Assembly: GCA_947311845.1 (NCBI GenBank)
Contig: CAMZMU010000027.1
Location: 47,618,758 to 47,682,757, forward strand
Direction of reading: 5' to 3'
DNA length: 64,000 bases
From: Poa pratensis
Lineage: Eukaryota > Streptophyta > Magnoliopsida > Poales > Poaceae
Positions 10,744 to 24,131 of the stretch are shown in pieces; position 1 is the first letter of the stretch, and every line of letters starts with the position of its first letter. The notes below the pieces were generated by a model. That model was not told the DNA's origin. It saw only the letters and a program-made list of their open reading frames with translations, and did not search any database. The position numbers were made by a program, and so were the translations under genes.

Positions 10744-13700
10744 TTACGATGACGCCGAACGAAGTTCTACTAGTGAAGCGTATACTCCATCTTTGATGTT
10801 CATCAGCGCCTCATGTCTTCCTTTCTCCGCTATTTCACCATCCTTGAGAACTGCGATTATGTCAGCACCTTTGATCGTCGTGAGGCGGTGCGCCACAACA
10901 ACAGTGGTCCTGCCAACCATCACACTATCCAAGGCATCCTGCACAATCCGCTCAGACTCGGCATCCAAGGCGCTAGTTGCCTCATCAAGTAGTAGTATCT
11001 TAGGGTCTTTCAGTATGGCCCTCGCAATAGCCACTCGCTGCTTCTGTCCACCGGATAGTTGTATCCCCCTCTCCCCAACGGTGGTATCATATCCTTGGGG
11101 AAGGCTTGATATAAACTCATGTGCATTGGATGCCTTCGCTGCCGCAATGAGCTCCTCCTCGGTGACTTCTCCATCCTTACCATAGGCTATGTTGGCACGG
11201 ATTGTGTCGTTGAAGAGTACAGGCTCTTGGCTCACCAGCCCCGTTTGGTCCCTCAACCAGTTGATGTTTAAGCTCTTGATTTCTACTCCATCCAGTGAGA
11301 TGGTACCTGAATCGGGATTGTAGAATCGCTCCAATAGTCCGATTACTGTTGACTTGCCGCTTCCACTCTCCAACAAGTGCAACAGACTATATAAAAACAT
11401 AACGCAAGTAAGCTGCGAAGTAATTCACTGTCCAAGATATAACAATTTGAATGCTGTTAGGAAAAGTAGGCTAACCTTGCCAGAGGGAATGTGCAGGGTA
11501 AAGTCACTGAAGATCTGAATATCTGGGCGAGTTAGGTACTTGAAGCTGACATGTTGGAAATCAATGTTGCCCTTGACCTCATCTAATGTCAAACCCTCAT
11601 TTCTGCTCGAGTCAATTTCAGACTCTCGGTCAAGCAATGCAAATACCGAGATAGCTGAATCCTTTGCTTTTGTTGAATCAGTGGCCATTGCACTTGTTTG
11701 AGATATACCCAGAGTTGCTAAAACTAGTGCAAAGAAAACCTACAAGAAAGTGGTGACTGTGGTTAAGGATGGAGGGATCAAGAATGAAAAAACTGAATAT
11801 TAAGAAAGCAACTCATGAATAAGAAAGATAAGTTCTGAAATAATGCATTTACATACCTTGAAAACACCACCAAAATCTGATTGGCCGTGGCGCACGAATT
11901 GTGCTCCAACATAAAAGCAAAGACCGTATGTAAGGTACAACATCAAGAATGAGAAACCAAACCCAATGCCTCCAACTATTCCTGTTCTTACTCCTTGATT
12001 CCTTGAGGCTTCACATTTCTGATCGTATATTCCTGTAATTCTTTTTTCAGAACAAAAAGAAGCTACGGTCCTGATACTACTAATTGCATCTGTGGCCACT
12101 TGACTTGCGTCTTCATACATCACCTGGAGAACCAGCAATTCATTATCAGTAACTTAACAAGTTTTCGGATTGCGATTTTTTATCTAGAGTACTCTTGATT
12201 AAGAAAAGACTGAACTTTATAAACTTGATCGGATCATCCTTATCTTAGCTTACTATTATATGAATGGAAGTTTATGGTGGCTCATCCTCCTCTCCCACTT
12301 CTCTTACCCACCATGCTAAAAATCCCAAGAGAAAAAAATAGCAACCTAACTAACTGAACACAGCGACCTAACGACTAGGTTTGGCTGTAGAGCACAGTAC
12401 AGATATTTAATTAGCTAGTAGTCTAGATTGACAGTTTGAAACTGAACATTCTCTACTTACTCATTCCGGTTTTCCTACAGGGTGTTGTTTTGGACAGATG
12501 CAGATTTTTGTTGTGCCTTTTTTAGTATATTATTACAATAGATTAGTGATCAGAGTTGCACCAGGATTATATCCAAAGCAACAGCTTATATGGAACTGCA
12601 AGGAGTAACATTTAGTTTTAGTAACTGTTTGCAAAATATCATATCGCTGGAAGAATGGCCTAACGGTTTTGTTTCATGCATTACCTTAGCATCTTGACTG
12701 TAGCCCTTCAGAAACTTCACTTGGGCATAACCTTGAAGACCCACTAATGGAATCACACAGAGGATGACTAAAGAGAGCTTCCAGTCAGCTATAATAGCAA
12801 CGACAAATCCTGTGATAAGTGTAGCGATAACCTGAACTGTTAAGGCCAAGTTATCTCCCACTAAACGCCGTACATTCATAGCATCAACTGACAGTCTTGC
12901 ACCTAGTGCTCCACTGTAAGATATAATTCGGCAGTTAGCACCTGAAAGTAAAGCTCACAGAATCTAGAGGATGGAGAAACCAAGAGAAAAGCTGTAGCAT
13001 ACCTGGAATTCTTAGGATCATCAAACCAAGCAAATTCTTGGTGCACAATGCTTCAAAATGACATAGCACGGATGCGCTCTATAAGCTTCCCTCCGGCTAT
13101 TCCAAACAAGTATAGCTCTGCTAGTATTGAGATTATCGACAAGATACCCAGCACAACACACATCAAAGCCCAAAAACTAGAATCCTTTCGGAGTTTATCT
13201 GGTGGCTCATAGAAAGTTTTAATGGCACTGGCAATCATTACACCAAACATTGGGAAAAGCACTCCATGAACTGCTGCAGCTAGGGCTCCTAACATAATAA
13301 TGGGTAGCTCTGGCTTGTTAAGACGTGCTAGCCTTCCCATAGGAGCTTTCTTGGGAATCTCACCATCACCATCCATCTCTTTCTGATTTTCCCCATGTGT
13401 ATCATCTTCTTCAGGCAATTCAACTGAGCCAGGCAGCCCGAAGGGGAGGGTGAAAGAATGTCTACTACTATTCCCTGCAGAACCTCTACTAATGGACCGC
13501 TTCAGTGATAAGCTTGCACTTTTAGACCTTGGGTCCAACATTCGACGATCTACTTTCTGCTCTTCTTCATGATTTTCTTGAAGTCTAATAAGTTGAGAGT
13601 AAGCACCATCTGGGTTTAGTACCAATTCATCGTGTGGACCTATATGAAATGTACATTTGTGTAATAAATTGATCAGTTTAGTTGAAATATGAGTCCTATG

Positions 13701-16700
13701 AAAAAGAGGTGATTTATAAAAGATGAGTGATGGGAATGGAATCTGACCTTGTTCAACTATCTTTCCTTGTTGAACAACTGATATGCAATCAGCATTCCTG
13801 ACAGTGGTCAGACGATGTGCAACCACAAGCGTCGTTCTGTCCACCATGATCCTAATCAGTGCCTCCTGAACTATCCTCTCTGACTCCACATCCAGTGCGC
13901 TAGTAGCCTCATCTAACAAAAGTATTTTGGGGTTCTTAATGATTGCTCTTGCAATTGCAATCCTTTGCTTCTGTCCGCCTGAAAGCTGAGCACCACGTTG
14001 GCCAACCATTGTGTCATAACCCTGGCACGAGATAAAAGTAAATATTAATTAGCAGTCAACTCAAATAGAAGCACTTGAATTTACATGACTTATTGGAAAT
14101 GTCACGCACATTTGGCAACTTATCAATGAAATTTGCTGCATTGGCGAGCTCAGCAGCTCTCTTGATCTCTTCAAGTGTTGCATCATCTTTGCCATACAAT
14201 ATATTATCTTTAATTGAGGTCATAAAGAGCAAGGGCTCTTGGCTAACAAGACCGATTTTCCCTCTTACTGAAGCAAGTTGTAAACTCTTGATATTTATCC
14301 CATCAATCAAAACCTCACCAGCCTGCGGATCATAAAATCTCTCTACAAGACTAATCACGGTTGACTTGCCACTTCCACTCTCTCCAACTATAGCCATTGT
14401 AGTGCCACTAGACACACGTAAGGAGAATCCATCAAATATCAGTTGCTCGGGTCTTGCTGGGTTGCTAAAATACACATCCTTTAGCTCAACGTCACCTCTG
14501 ATATCTTGTAACTGGTTACCAGTGTTGTCATCAGGATCAATCTCTGGTTTCCTCTTGATTGTTGTGAACAATCTGTGTGCGGCAGATTGTCCTTCTGCAA
14601 AGGCTGTCATGCACGGGGTTGCGCTGCCTAAAGACCTGCAACACAGTTGGAAATTATTAGTACTAGTGATGTGATGTGATGTGAAGCAGCATAATGATAT
14701 AAATTCTACTTCAGGGTAACTCACATTGCCCCAGTCATGATAGCAAACAAGATACTGATGACTGTTCCTCCGGTGTATCCTTTGCTAAGTATCAACTTTC
14801 CACCGTACCATATGGCTAAACCATAGCTAGAGAAGAATATGCAGAAAACAGAACCCATGCCAAAGCCATTGACAAGTCCTTCCTTCACAGTATTCTTGTA
14901 TGCCTTGTGTATGAGTTTATTGTATGCTCCGATGGCGTGTTTCTCCCCATTGAAAGACACAACCTATTTCACAGATATACCCAGTTACCCACAAGATAAC
15001 TAGTGAGTACTCAACAATTCACAACCCAGAACCCCTCTTTTAACCCTAGTATAAACGTTTATAATAGCCATTATATAATTTTCTGTGTGAACTGAACTTA
15101 CCGTTTTTATAGCTCCAATTGTCTGTTCAACAACGTTACCTGCATCACCGTATGATGCTTGACCTTTGCTAGAGATTGTAGATAGTACTTTTGCCACCGC
15201 TCCTCCAGCAATTACAACCGGAGGTATGCATGCCAACATCACTAGAGATAGAAGCCAGCCTTTGACAAAAGCTACAACAAAACCACCGATGAAGGTAGCC
15301 ACAAGCTGTAGAAACTTGCCAACCTGCAGGAGTCAATTATGTAAGTTTTTATGAGTTGGATGTAATGGACACAGTTTTACTTATATGCTCCTCATTTGAC
15401 GTGGAGGAAGTCCTTACCTTCTCACCAATAGCATCCTGAACTAGCACAGTATCACCAGACATTCTTGAAACTATTAGCCCAGTTGTCATTTCTACATCAA
15501 AAAACGATATATCCTGTCTCAAGACAGATTTGAGGTATAGGGAGCGAATGCGTGTTGCCTGCCTTTCGCCGGTAATTGTCCAGCATGCCACCTCTGCATA
15601 CATAAGTGGCTTGACAGTTATTCTTCTGTCACCTTTTAGTTGAAACATAAAACATGTTGAAATATTCAGCGGTTTTGCTATTTTTTGGGCCAGAATATTT
15701 AGGAGCACAACTTGGACTTTGGACCATGATGACAATCAGTAGTAGATTTCAATACTAATATGGTACTATTAACGTTCTTTTTCTCAAACTTATAGTAAAC
15801 TCTGCATTTCCATGTCTCGTTGAGATAACAATCATGTTCAATAACTAACAGCAACTATGATCAGCAGCCAGCAGGTACTGCAAAAGTGCATACACATATG
15901 AAGTTGACAAAGTCTGCTCATACTTACGGAGAAAGGAGACTACTGCTGTTCCGATGCCCAAGTAGACAAAGCTTAGAACGGCCTACAAAAACGAAACAAC
16001 AACAGGGTGAAAATTTGTTCCTGCCTTTGTTGTCTTTTGGTGTCTGTTGATGCATAGATTATTACGATAAACCCACAAAGATCAGTCGAGGAGCAGAACG
16101 CATGGTTGAGTTCTAAGCTTGTTGTTCGATCATGAGGCATGTATGTACGTCACCTCTTTTCCCTCTATAATGCAAAGGCAGAGCTCCAGCCCGTTCAGTT
16201 CAAAAAATTGTGTAGAGCAGTTAATCTAGTTCCCACTAGGGCTACATTGTTGTCTTCAAGCTGGAATTATAGGCAAATCTGTTTAAAGGTCGATCCGTTT
16301 TTAAAATAATCATGGTAGCAAACTGATAATGAGGAAGAAAGTGCAATCCGACAAATGTGACAATAGCTAGTTTCATTAAAAAAAAAACATGGACACATGT
16401 GACAGTTGATCTCAACTGTCCCAAATCAGAGTTTCAGTAGAAAGAAAAAAATACTGCACGGATCTGCTGGGGAGAGCTTCGGATCCTTGTGAACTGTTAA
16501 GTTGCAAGGAATTGGAATGATCTGCAAGCTACTTTAGAAAGCGTAGTTTTCACACAAAAACGCACTGCATAAGCCATTTGCAAATTCTGTCTCTAAATTC
16601 GCCTAAAAAAGTAAGAAAACATTCTGCATGGTTGAGGAGAATAGGAGAAGGGGTCATGAGGCGGGACTGCTCCATTATAAGAAAACGATTACTAGTTCAA

Positions 16701-17134
16701 TTATTCATCCAGAAGGAAAGAAAATCAATTGAAGGCAAGGGGAGCGAATGGAAAAACTAGAGTCAAAAGAAGAATAAAAGAGGTAAGAGCGCCAAAAGTC
16801 AACATCTATTAAAAGGAACGAACGGCTACATGTTTTGCCAGAGCTTTCTCGACAGGCGCGGGCTTACCTTGTTGACGCGGTGGAGGACGTTGCCGGTGGT
16901 GGCGCCGCCGAAGGCGTCGATGAGGTCGCCGAAGATGACGGTCATGAGCGGCTGCGACACGCCGTTGCCCAGCGCGGCCACCGTGCCGACCAGCATCAAC
17001 AGCAGGTCCGTGCGGTCGGCGTACTGGAGCATGCCCGTGAAGGACACCCGCTTCCCGTGCTCGCTGCCGCCGCCCTCCTTCTTCTTCTTCTCCTCCTCGC
17101 CATCCCTCCCTGCCGCAGGCGGCGCTGAGGCCAT
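10744..17134 (-). pseudogene. ABCB (MDR/P-glycoprotein-like) transporter gene, complete but lesioned
   Basis: Twelve exons with GT-AG introns and agreeing phases: 17134-16868, 15982-15928, 15593-15418, 15323-15102, 14963-14725, 14635-14110, 14021-13748, 13639-13003, 12913-12685, 12123-11857, 11739-11476, 11386-10744. They total ~1266 codons, the normal size for a full ABCB (TMD-NBD-TMD-NBD), a plasma-membrane ATP-driven pump; plant relatives (ABCB4/11/21 type) move auxin or other organics. NBD1 has [17 protein letters not shown] and [15 protein letters not shown]2 repeats the latter two. Start MASAPPAAG follows from the conserved first exon. Two lesions: an in-frame TGA at 13055-13053 in exon 8 (second membrane domain, where the paralogue reads SFQSIMHQE), and a 2-base loss near 11368 in exon 12 just before Walker A. 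Exon 12 is 643 nt against 645 in the paralogue. Probably a recent pseudogene. Confidence 0.88.
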
Positions 17135-19780
17135 TACTCTCGGTTTGGTGTGTGCACAACGCACGGCTTTCTCTAAGCCTGAATTCTGACGACTCTACTT
17201 GTTTGCAGAGTATTTAAGGGATTGGCTCAGCTTCTTGGGATGCTGCTGGTCAACAAGCGGGAGCAAAGGCGGAGGAATATTCTACTCCCCACTGTATCGC
17301 TCTGTTGCCAGATTGGGTATCACGCAAACAGATAATTGATTACTGCCTTGAAATTCTATCAGAAAAGAAATACTCGCTCTGTCCATATACATAGTTTGTA
17401 GATACATGCACTGTGTTGAGACATTCTTTTAAAAACGGAGAAGTAGAACAATTAACATTGTGCATCGCGTAGAGTTTCAAATTCAGAGTGCCGGACGCTG
17501 ATTTCCTCGAATTTCAGTTCCACCGAAGTCATCTTCGAGTATCACTTATCTGGGTTTAGGCGTTATCATCAGCCCATGCCCGTCCTATGTCATTGTCACA
17601 TTGATGTCACACTACAAGCCCTACTAGTACTTTTTATTTAAATTTAAAAAAAAAAGACCTACTAGTACTAGTTAAGTGGGTTTTATTCGAAGGTCTGACT
17701 TGTAAAACTAAATGACTCAAGCATGCAAATTTGACATTTTCTTGACAATCGTATAATGATACTACTTCCACATCACACGTGTTAAAATTCATTCAACACA
17801 AAATGACGACCAGAAAGATAGTGTGTCTTTAGCTCATTGTTTTGCGCTGAGTAGTGCCTTAAGCTGACTCTACACCAAAAAATAGCAATAAACACAGTAT
17901 GTACATACTACCTTCATTCCGAAATAAAGCGTCTAAATTTTGTCAACCATTTAGGGTTTGACCATGTTTATAGAAAAGTATAATATCAAATATATTCAAA
18001 TAATGTATCTAATAAGATTTATTTGACATGATACAAGTGAGTATTCAAGAAGGCCAACTCCTTGTCTACTGATATGATGTGTTATCGCTACACTAAAAGT
18101 TATAATGATTATTTAATATATATGCGGAGAAGTTATATTAACAAAAGATAATTTGGCCAAACACAATTAAAATATTTTAAAAAATTGCCAGGATGAATCA
18201 AAATTTATCACCTATTGTTATTATGTCCCTTTTATGTGATTCTTGATGCGTACTATTTATGCAGCGTTAAACATGACCCTTTAGTGGGATGGAGTAGAAT
18301 TAGTTGCTTATTCATTGAGCTAATGGTTGGTTATTTATGGTTCAGTCGACCAAAAATAAGCAATGCTAATTTTCAACTTTTCTCATTTGAGTGAATTTCA
18401 CTTTTTACATCTTGTTGAGATTTTGTAACACTACTACCCCAATTAACTTTGTGTGCCACATTTTATCTCCAACTTGGGATAACGTATCAATACTTTTCCC
18501 ATTCTATCAATATGGACCCACATGTCAGGCCGACGTAGCTGCCACTCGGAACTCAGAAGCATGTCAGAATTGTGTGTTTCATTCCAACCCGAACACCCCC
18601 CTTCACTTAGCGGTACCCTCATCTAGTTGTACTCATAAACGGGTTGCATGTGTGGATTACTGTGCAAGATGGGTGAGAATTGTCACGTGAAAATATGAGA
18701 AGAAAACAACAAATAAATATTATACACTTCCATGTTGGTAGTACGAGAATCCACGTCTGCCAAACACGAGGGGCTATGTTGTCAGAAAATTGGCAAATTG
18801 TTAAATATCTTAAGGCACGACACACTATGACAAGTCCAAGGTAACATATCAATTCACATAGGGCTACAAAAGTCACAAAATCATAAACATGGGTAAAAAC
18901 TTATTTTTTTTTATTTGTGTTTTGTTTTATAGAGGTTGAAGCCATATTGTTCTTGTTCTCTCTCTCTTTTATTTGTAAATTCTATGTCTCCGCAAGCTTT
19001 ACTTGTCGTCCGCAAAATGTAAAATTAATGGTACAAAACATTTAGCAACAAATGTACATGTTCTTTCCAAGTCGCAGGACATGTACAATGCAAGATATTT
19101 AAGGAGATGTTTACAAAAGATAACTAAATTTTATGTTAAGATCCATTGCTTATATCTATATAGGATAAGTGCTTAATTAGCATCTCTCCTATAAAAGTAG
19201 GCATTATCGCTTATTTTATAAGCATCCTTCTAATCACCATTACATTGCATTGTACATGCATGCCGTTATGGGGCCGCATGTAAGCGCCAAGTGTGGTTGT
19301 GCACCCAGGCCCCAGCATCTTTGGGCCTGCGCATATGTTTTGGTGGTGACGTCAGGGCATGCGTACGCGCCCGAGCAAAGGGAGATGGAGCAAAATGGGA
19401 AAAATATTTTGTTTAGGCTTAGGCTGGCGCAAATGTCAACGACTCGGAATCGGTTCCGCCGTTATGGCATGACAAACGCAGGGTCACCGATGGAACACGT
19501 AGGCGGAAAGGAAGGGTCAACGAGGTTCAGTGCTCACGGCGTATCGGCGGGGAAGAAGAGCGGCTAGCTGGATCGATGGGCCGCATCTGCTTTTACCTGA
19601 GTTTGATGCGGCATCTGGTGACCTAATCTCTTGTCATTTAGCAGTAACCAGGCTGGGTGGACACATCGAACAGAACATGCTCGCTAGTTTTCTCCCTGCT
19701 GAGCTAGCTATACTCTTGATCAAATTGATGTACTGCATCCAGAACAGGGTCTTGTGAGCAAGTAAGGTGGACCTTGTTTT
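17135..19780. other. Intergenic, ABCB upstream region
   Basis: Upstream flank of the ABCB gene followed by AT-rich repeats. A single Stowaway-like end (CTTCATTCCGAAATAAAG, about 17925) has no visible partner end. No coding gene recognised; a 105-codon open frame at 19250 has no domain features. Confidence 0.45.
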
Positions 19781-19794
19781 TGGGCAGTACTTCT

Positions 19795-20690
19795 TAATTT
19801 ATCCAGAAGTACGTACTTGTTCTAGAAGAAAGATCTGAGAGGGGACGTACGGCGGTACGGCCGTATTGTCAACGTACGGGCTAAAAAGAAAGTAGAATCC
19901 CGTCAGGCTTTTCCTTCTCGGAATTTAAATTTTGCAATACAAATAAGGGGAGGACAAGCGTAGAAACATAGAACAATGCTTGGAGGCCACGATAGACTTT
20001 TTAGTATACTGCTACTTCAACTTGTCGCACTGATTGGCTGCTGGTCAAATGGTCATTTGACATGTACTCCACGTCGTTGTGTATGCACTCCTCCGTTCAC
20101 AAATGTAAGATGTTTTAACTGGTACACATGTTGGTCACATGCACATAAAAATGAGTGAATATACACACTAAAATATGTCTAAATACATTTGCATACATGT
20201 GAATATTGACAAAAGCTAAAACATCTTTTATTCAAGAACGGAGAGAGTATATATGCAAATAGCGAGCAAAAATATATATTTCTCACAAAGCACCTCAAAG
20301 CTTCGAGAACAAAAGGATACTCCAAGTTTATCTGAAAAAGTCCGTGGAACAAAAACGCCAGATTTTTAGTTAGTCATGATATACTTTGTACATGTATGCA
20401 CGAATAATACTTGCTTTAGAAGAAACGCCAAATTTTTAGTGACAGACTGACAGGGGATGTGCGTACATATCGTCAAATGGCTGCAAAAAACGTCAAATTA
20501 CGTTAGCCGTTTCTTGTTGAGAATTTAAAACGGTTAAGCGAGGAACAAGAGTGGAGACGTCCGTAGAACAACGCTTAAAGGCCAGGGAAGCTTCACCAAC
20601 CACTTGTGGCACTTATTGGCTGCCTGGTCATTTGACACGTGGAAAATATACATTTCTCACCAGGAAGCTTCCACGACAAAATGCACCTAG
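19795..20690. repeat. Diverged tandem duplication of non-coding DNA
   Basis: Blocks from 19795-20310 and 20395-20690 share an ordered set of motifs: TAGAAGAAA, a GGGGA(C/T)GT element, GAATTTAAA, AGAACAA(T/C)GCTT, ATTGGCTGC then GGTCATTTGACA, and TATTTCTCAC then AAGCTTC. The first copy is longer because a Stowaway MITE lies inside it. No open frame is conserved, so this looks like a duplicated intergenic segment. Confidence 0.6.
20088..20247. mobile_element. Stowaway-type MITE
   Basis: About 160 bp with imperfect terminal inverted repeats (ACTCCTCCGTTC at the left; GAACGGAGAGAGT at the right, followed by TA at 20248-20249). The flanking TA duplication is degraded on the left. Non-coding; such MITEs depend on mariner-like transposases supplied in trans. 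Confidence 0.7.
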
Positions 20691-20772
20691 ATTGAACAAA
20701 TGAACAATGATGTATCATAACTTATTTAGATTCGGACTTTCGATTACTTGCATGATAGAAAATAGGCATCTG

Positions 20773-20795
20773 CACCCCCCCCCCCCCCCCCCCCT
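20773..20795. repeat. Poly(C) run
   Basis: An uninterrupted run of over 20 C residues. A similar shorter C run occurs near 21226. Length is prone to slippage and sequencing error. Confidence 0.8.
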
Positions 20796-21853
20796 ACTTT
20801 GCCCATTTGTCGGGACGGACAGTTCAGATGGCAGAGAAAAAACTTTAACCCAACCATACCGTCAAACTTAGCCCAAATGTTTGGGCCGGCCGGCTTCCCT
20901 AAAATCTAAACCGTACCTGGGCCCGACATAGGGTAGTCCGGACATACGCATGTATGCGTCTATTATGCCGGACCTGCTCCCACTTATACCCACCCTTATC
21001 CCATATCGGACGGAACTCTTAATTTCTCGTCTGCTTCCCTCCCTTTCGGTACACCAGAATGTCCGGCTCCGACGTCGTCGACTCAGGTGGGATTGAGGCG
21101 AAAGGTTTGTGCTATCGCAAGGTTCTGAGGCGGTGAAGGTTCGAGCTCACTGCCCCCCTCTCCCCATTCGACAACGACGAGCTCATTGTCCACCTCGCCA
21201 CCCAATAGATCTATGTCGCCTCGACGCCCCCCCCCCTAGTACACACCCTCCTTGAGCCGCTCGACGACAGCCCCGCACATCGTTCTATGTTGGTCGTGCC
21301 GGTACAAGCTCCGTCTGAGTAGAGGCTGATGCTCGTTCCTCCGAGAAAGACAATGGTACTTATCGGCGCGCTAGGTAGAGGGTCTACAAGGAGTCCGTCG
21401 ACGACATATGGCCCGGGAGAGGATGGTCTGATCCCGCTTTAGTCGTGCATAAGTCTATGAACTACACGGAGATGGACGCCCATCGTCGGCTCCAGAAGAA
21501 TGCCAATGTGTAGCGATCAGGATGTTCGAGCGAGAGGTGGCGAGGGAGAAGAAGGCTGCCAAAACCAATATGGTATACCTTGCTATCGGGTGGGCCCACC
21601 ATCGGACCTCGGCCGGCTTCCCCACCTGTGACGAAGACAACTCCTCCTCCGGCGCCATCTCCTTCTCCGACCCCCACACCACCTTCTACTCGCCTGGCCT
21701 CGAGGATGACAACGATGATGAACTTGCCTGATTTATGTCTATGTATATATTTTCAGCCGATGAACTTGTGCTCCTTTGGTCCCGTGATGAATTTATCTAC
21801 GTTGGTTTAACTAGATATGAACTTGTACGATGATGATCTATTTTGGTTGCATT
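20796..21853. other. GC-rich degenerate coding-like stretch
   Basis: Between about 21060 and 21735 the composition is GC-rich with a short plus frame (MFEREVAREKKAAKTN at 21522, acidic end LEDDNDDELA at 21731). Upstream parts have stops in all frames. It resembles a decayed gene or a transposon-borne ORF; no domain recognised. Confidence 0.35.
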
Positions 21854-21939
21854 TACTCTCTCCGTTCGGAAAAGGATGTCACAAAAATGGTCTATCTATA
21901 GTTCATTTTTGTGACATCCTTTTGCGAACGGAGGGAGTA
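21854..21939. mobile_element. Compact Stowaway-type MITE (82 bp)
   Basis: Near-perfect hairpin. The left arm is CTCTCTCCGTTCGGAAAAGG and its complement is at the right end, closing through AAAATG...CATTTT. TA duplications lie at 21854-21855 and 21938-21939. Almost the whole element is inverted repeat, with a short central spacer. Confidence 0.85.
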
Positions 21940-24131
21940 CGTTTTAGGTTAATGCTCTACGTTGTATGAATTGTATGGATTTGAATGGTGACGGACATTT
22001 GAGGGGTGGTCGGCTCTTCTGTTCGTGCACATGTTCAAACTTATCCATGAACGTATATTGAGTCAAATTAGGCAAGCCTGGTTGACCATTCTCACAAGAC
22101 CATTCTGTTGCACAAGGGCTGAAAGGCTGATTACTGATCATATACCACACTGCTGCAAGTACACATAACTGTCAAAGAATAATGATCACATACTGATATA
22201 TACGTACAGTATACACAACCTGAATTATTAACACGTACGGCGCCGTATTGGCAACGCAGATACGTCGCTATTGTGTTAGGCGGATCGACCTATTAGGTTT
22301 CTTGACATCCAAGGCGAATACTCATCATGCCAAGCACGCTGTTGCCATATTTTTCTGAGTATTTCCAAATACGGCAGAATACGTGCTCCGGAATCTTCTT
22401 CGCCGCTCTGTTTCTGCGCAGCTCGCCTAGCTAGGCATCAATCAGCAGATGAGATGCTTGGTCTCCAAGGCCCATGCTTAGGAGGTAAGGCCGGTCAACT
22501 TGATTATTTAACGATCATCCATCGATCGGTGGCAGCAAGATCGAGTGTCCCGATCCATCGTCCCTGACCAGATGCTTGTTGTTGAACCGTACGGTCTGCC
22601 GTGATCCTGATTTTTGCAGAGGACACAATCACGTGGCTTGATTTGATCTCGATCGTTGCGTCTGACAAGCATCGATCGATCGTCGTTTCTTTTTTATTTT
22701 CGTCAAGAGACGATCTTCTAGAATAAATCGCGAGTACGTTACTACGGAGTAGCTAGCTGTGTGTGCTGTGTTCATGTGCGAGCGAGTGGTTATTTGCTGG
22801 ATATGGATATATGGCTATGCGTTGGATGCTTGACCGATTGGATCGAGCAGTGCACAGGTTTCTCTTGAGGCAAGTTCAGCTTAGCTGCTTAGGCCTCTCA
22901 CAATCGTTTGGCGAGGAATCACCCTGCCATGGAATCAAAGTCCAGTGGAAGTCGGATCTGCTGACAGTTAGGCAGTGGAGAAACTCCTCAACTAAAAGGT
23001 TTCTTCAGGGCACTAGTAAGTATAGTGTTTCTATTCCATAGATGTTTCACCTGATATACTAACTTACTACGTAGGCAAGTGTTTTATTTATACAGAACAG
23101 ATTTTTTTTCTGCAGCTACTTTCACACGTACCTATAAATAAGTCCAGCACTATACAGTTCAGCTCGGAACCTCAAAGTGAGCCATGGCTGTTTTCACACT
23201 TCCATTTTCCTCAAATTGAGCCATAGTGACCCTATAAAACGTTTGAGAGTGGATTGAGATACAATCTCATTATGTACATTTTTGTCAGAAGCTTGAATTA
23301 TTGCCGTAAAACTAGGAAAAATGCCTAGAGCCTTCTCTCTGGACTTATGAAGTCCAAATACAGACACGGACCACTCGGAGAGATAAAGACTGAGCTGCTT
23401 TAAGTTGGCAAACCGTACCTCAATCACCGACAATAAGATCTTAGCACCACAGGAAATTAAAATGTTCCCATCCCAGTTGCAGAATGGAGTCCTGCAGGAA
23501 ATGGCATCCGCACTGCCTTAAATCCAATGGACCGTCCCAGAGAGCCGAAAACCAACTTGCATGATCAGAAGGTTGATAAGCCATTGCCATTTGTCAACTT
23601 GGTACCTTAATCAAAATGTACCGCCAAATTTAATGCAAGAGAACCGAATACTAGTGCATGTGCAGCAAGTAGCGAGCCAGTGCATGAGTACCCCTGCAAC
23701 AACACAGGGAACTATGAAGATCATCCTTTAATTGTCGATGTACTAGAAATCAAAAATACGTTAGCATAAAAGTCTTCAATGGGTTAATTACAGGTTAGAA
23801 GTGGGAATTCATAGCAAACAAATTCTATCAACCTAGCAATTCACTTTCTGATATCAAAAGAATAAATGTCAGATACAAAAGAATACATATGCCCACACTT
23901 TATTTCCCTTTCATGAGTTGCCTCTTGTATCAGCTACTATGCAAGATACTAGAAACTACATGATTTCAATTTTGCAATTAATATGAACGATCTGTTACAA
24001 GATCCTTCCATCTCACAAACACCAGGAAAGTGTGCATCCCTGGTTAAGTCTGATGGTTACACTTCGTCAAGGTCTCAGCAGAACCCCCATGGATATAAAG
24101 TGATGCTAGCCCAACCCAAGAGCTTCAAGCT
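21940..24131. other. Intergenic region upstream of the TPK pseudogene
   Basis: Mixed AT-rich sequence with no recognised gene. Bases from about 24000 to 24131 may be a 5' UTR of the channel pseudogene. Several short open frames (up to 92 codons) show no domain or codon bias. Confidence 0.4.

Noticed and set aside
17925..18060. Possible Stowaway MITE
   Set aside because: Only one terminal repeat found; no partner end or second TA duplication located.
22763..23041. 92-codon open frame
   Set aside because: No domain, no codon bias and no splice context; expected by chance.
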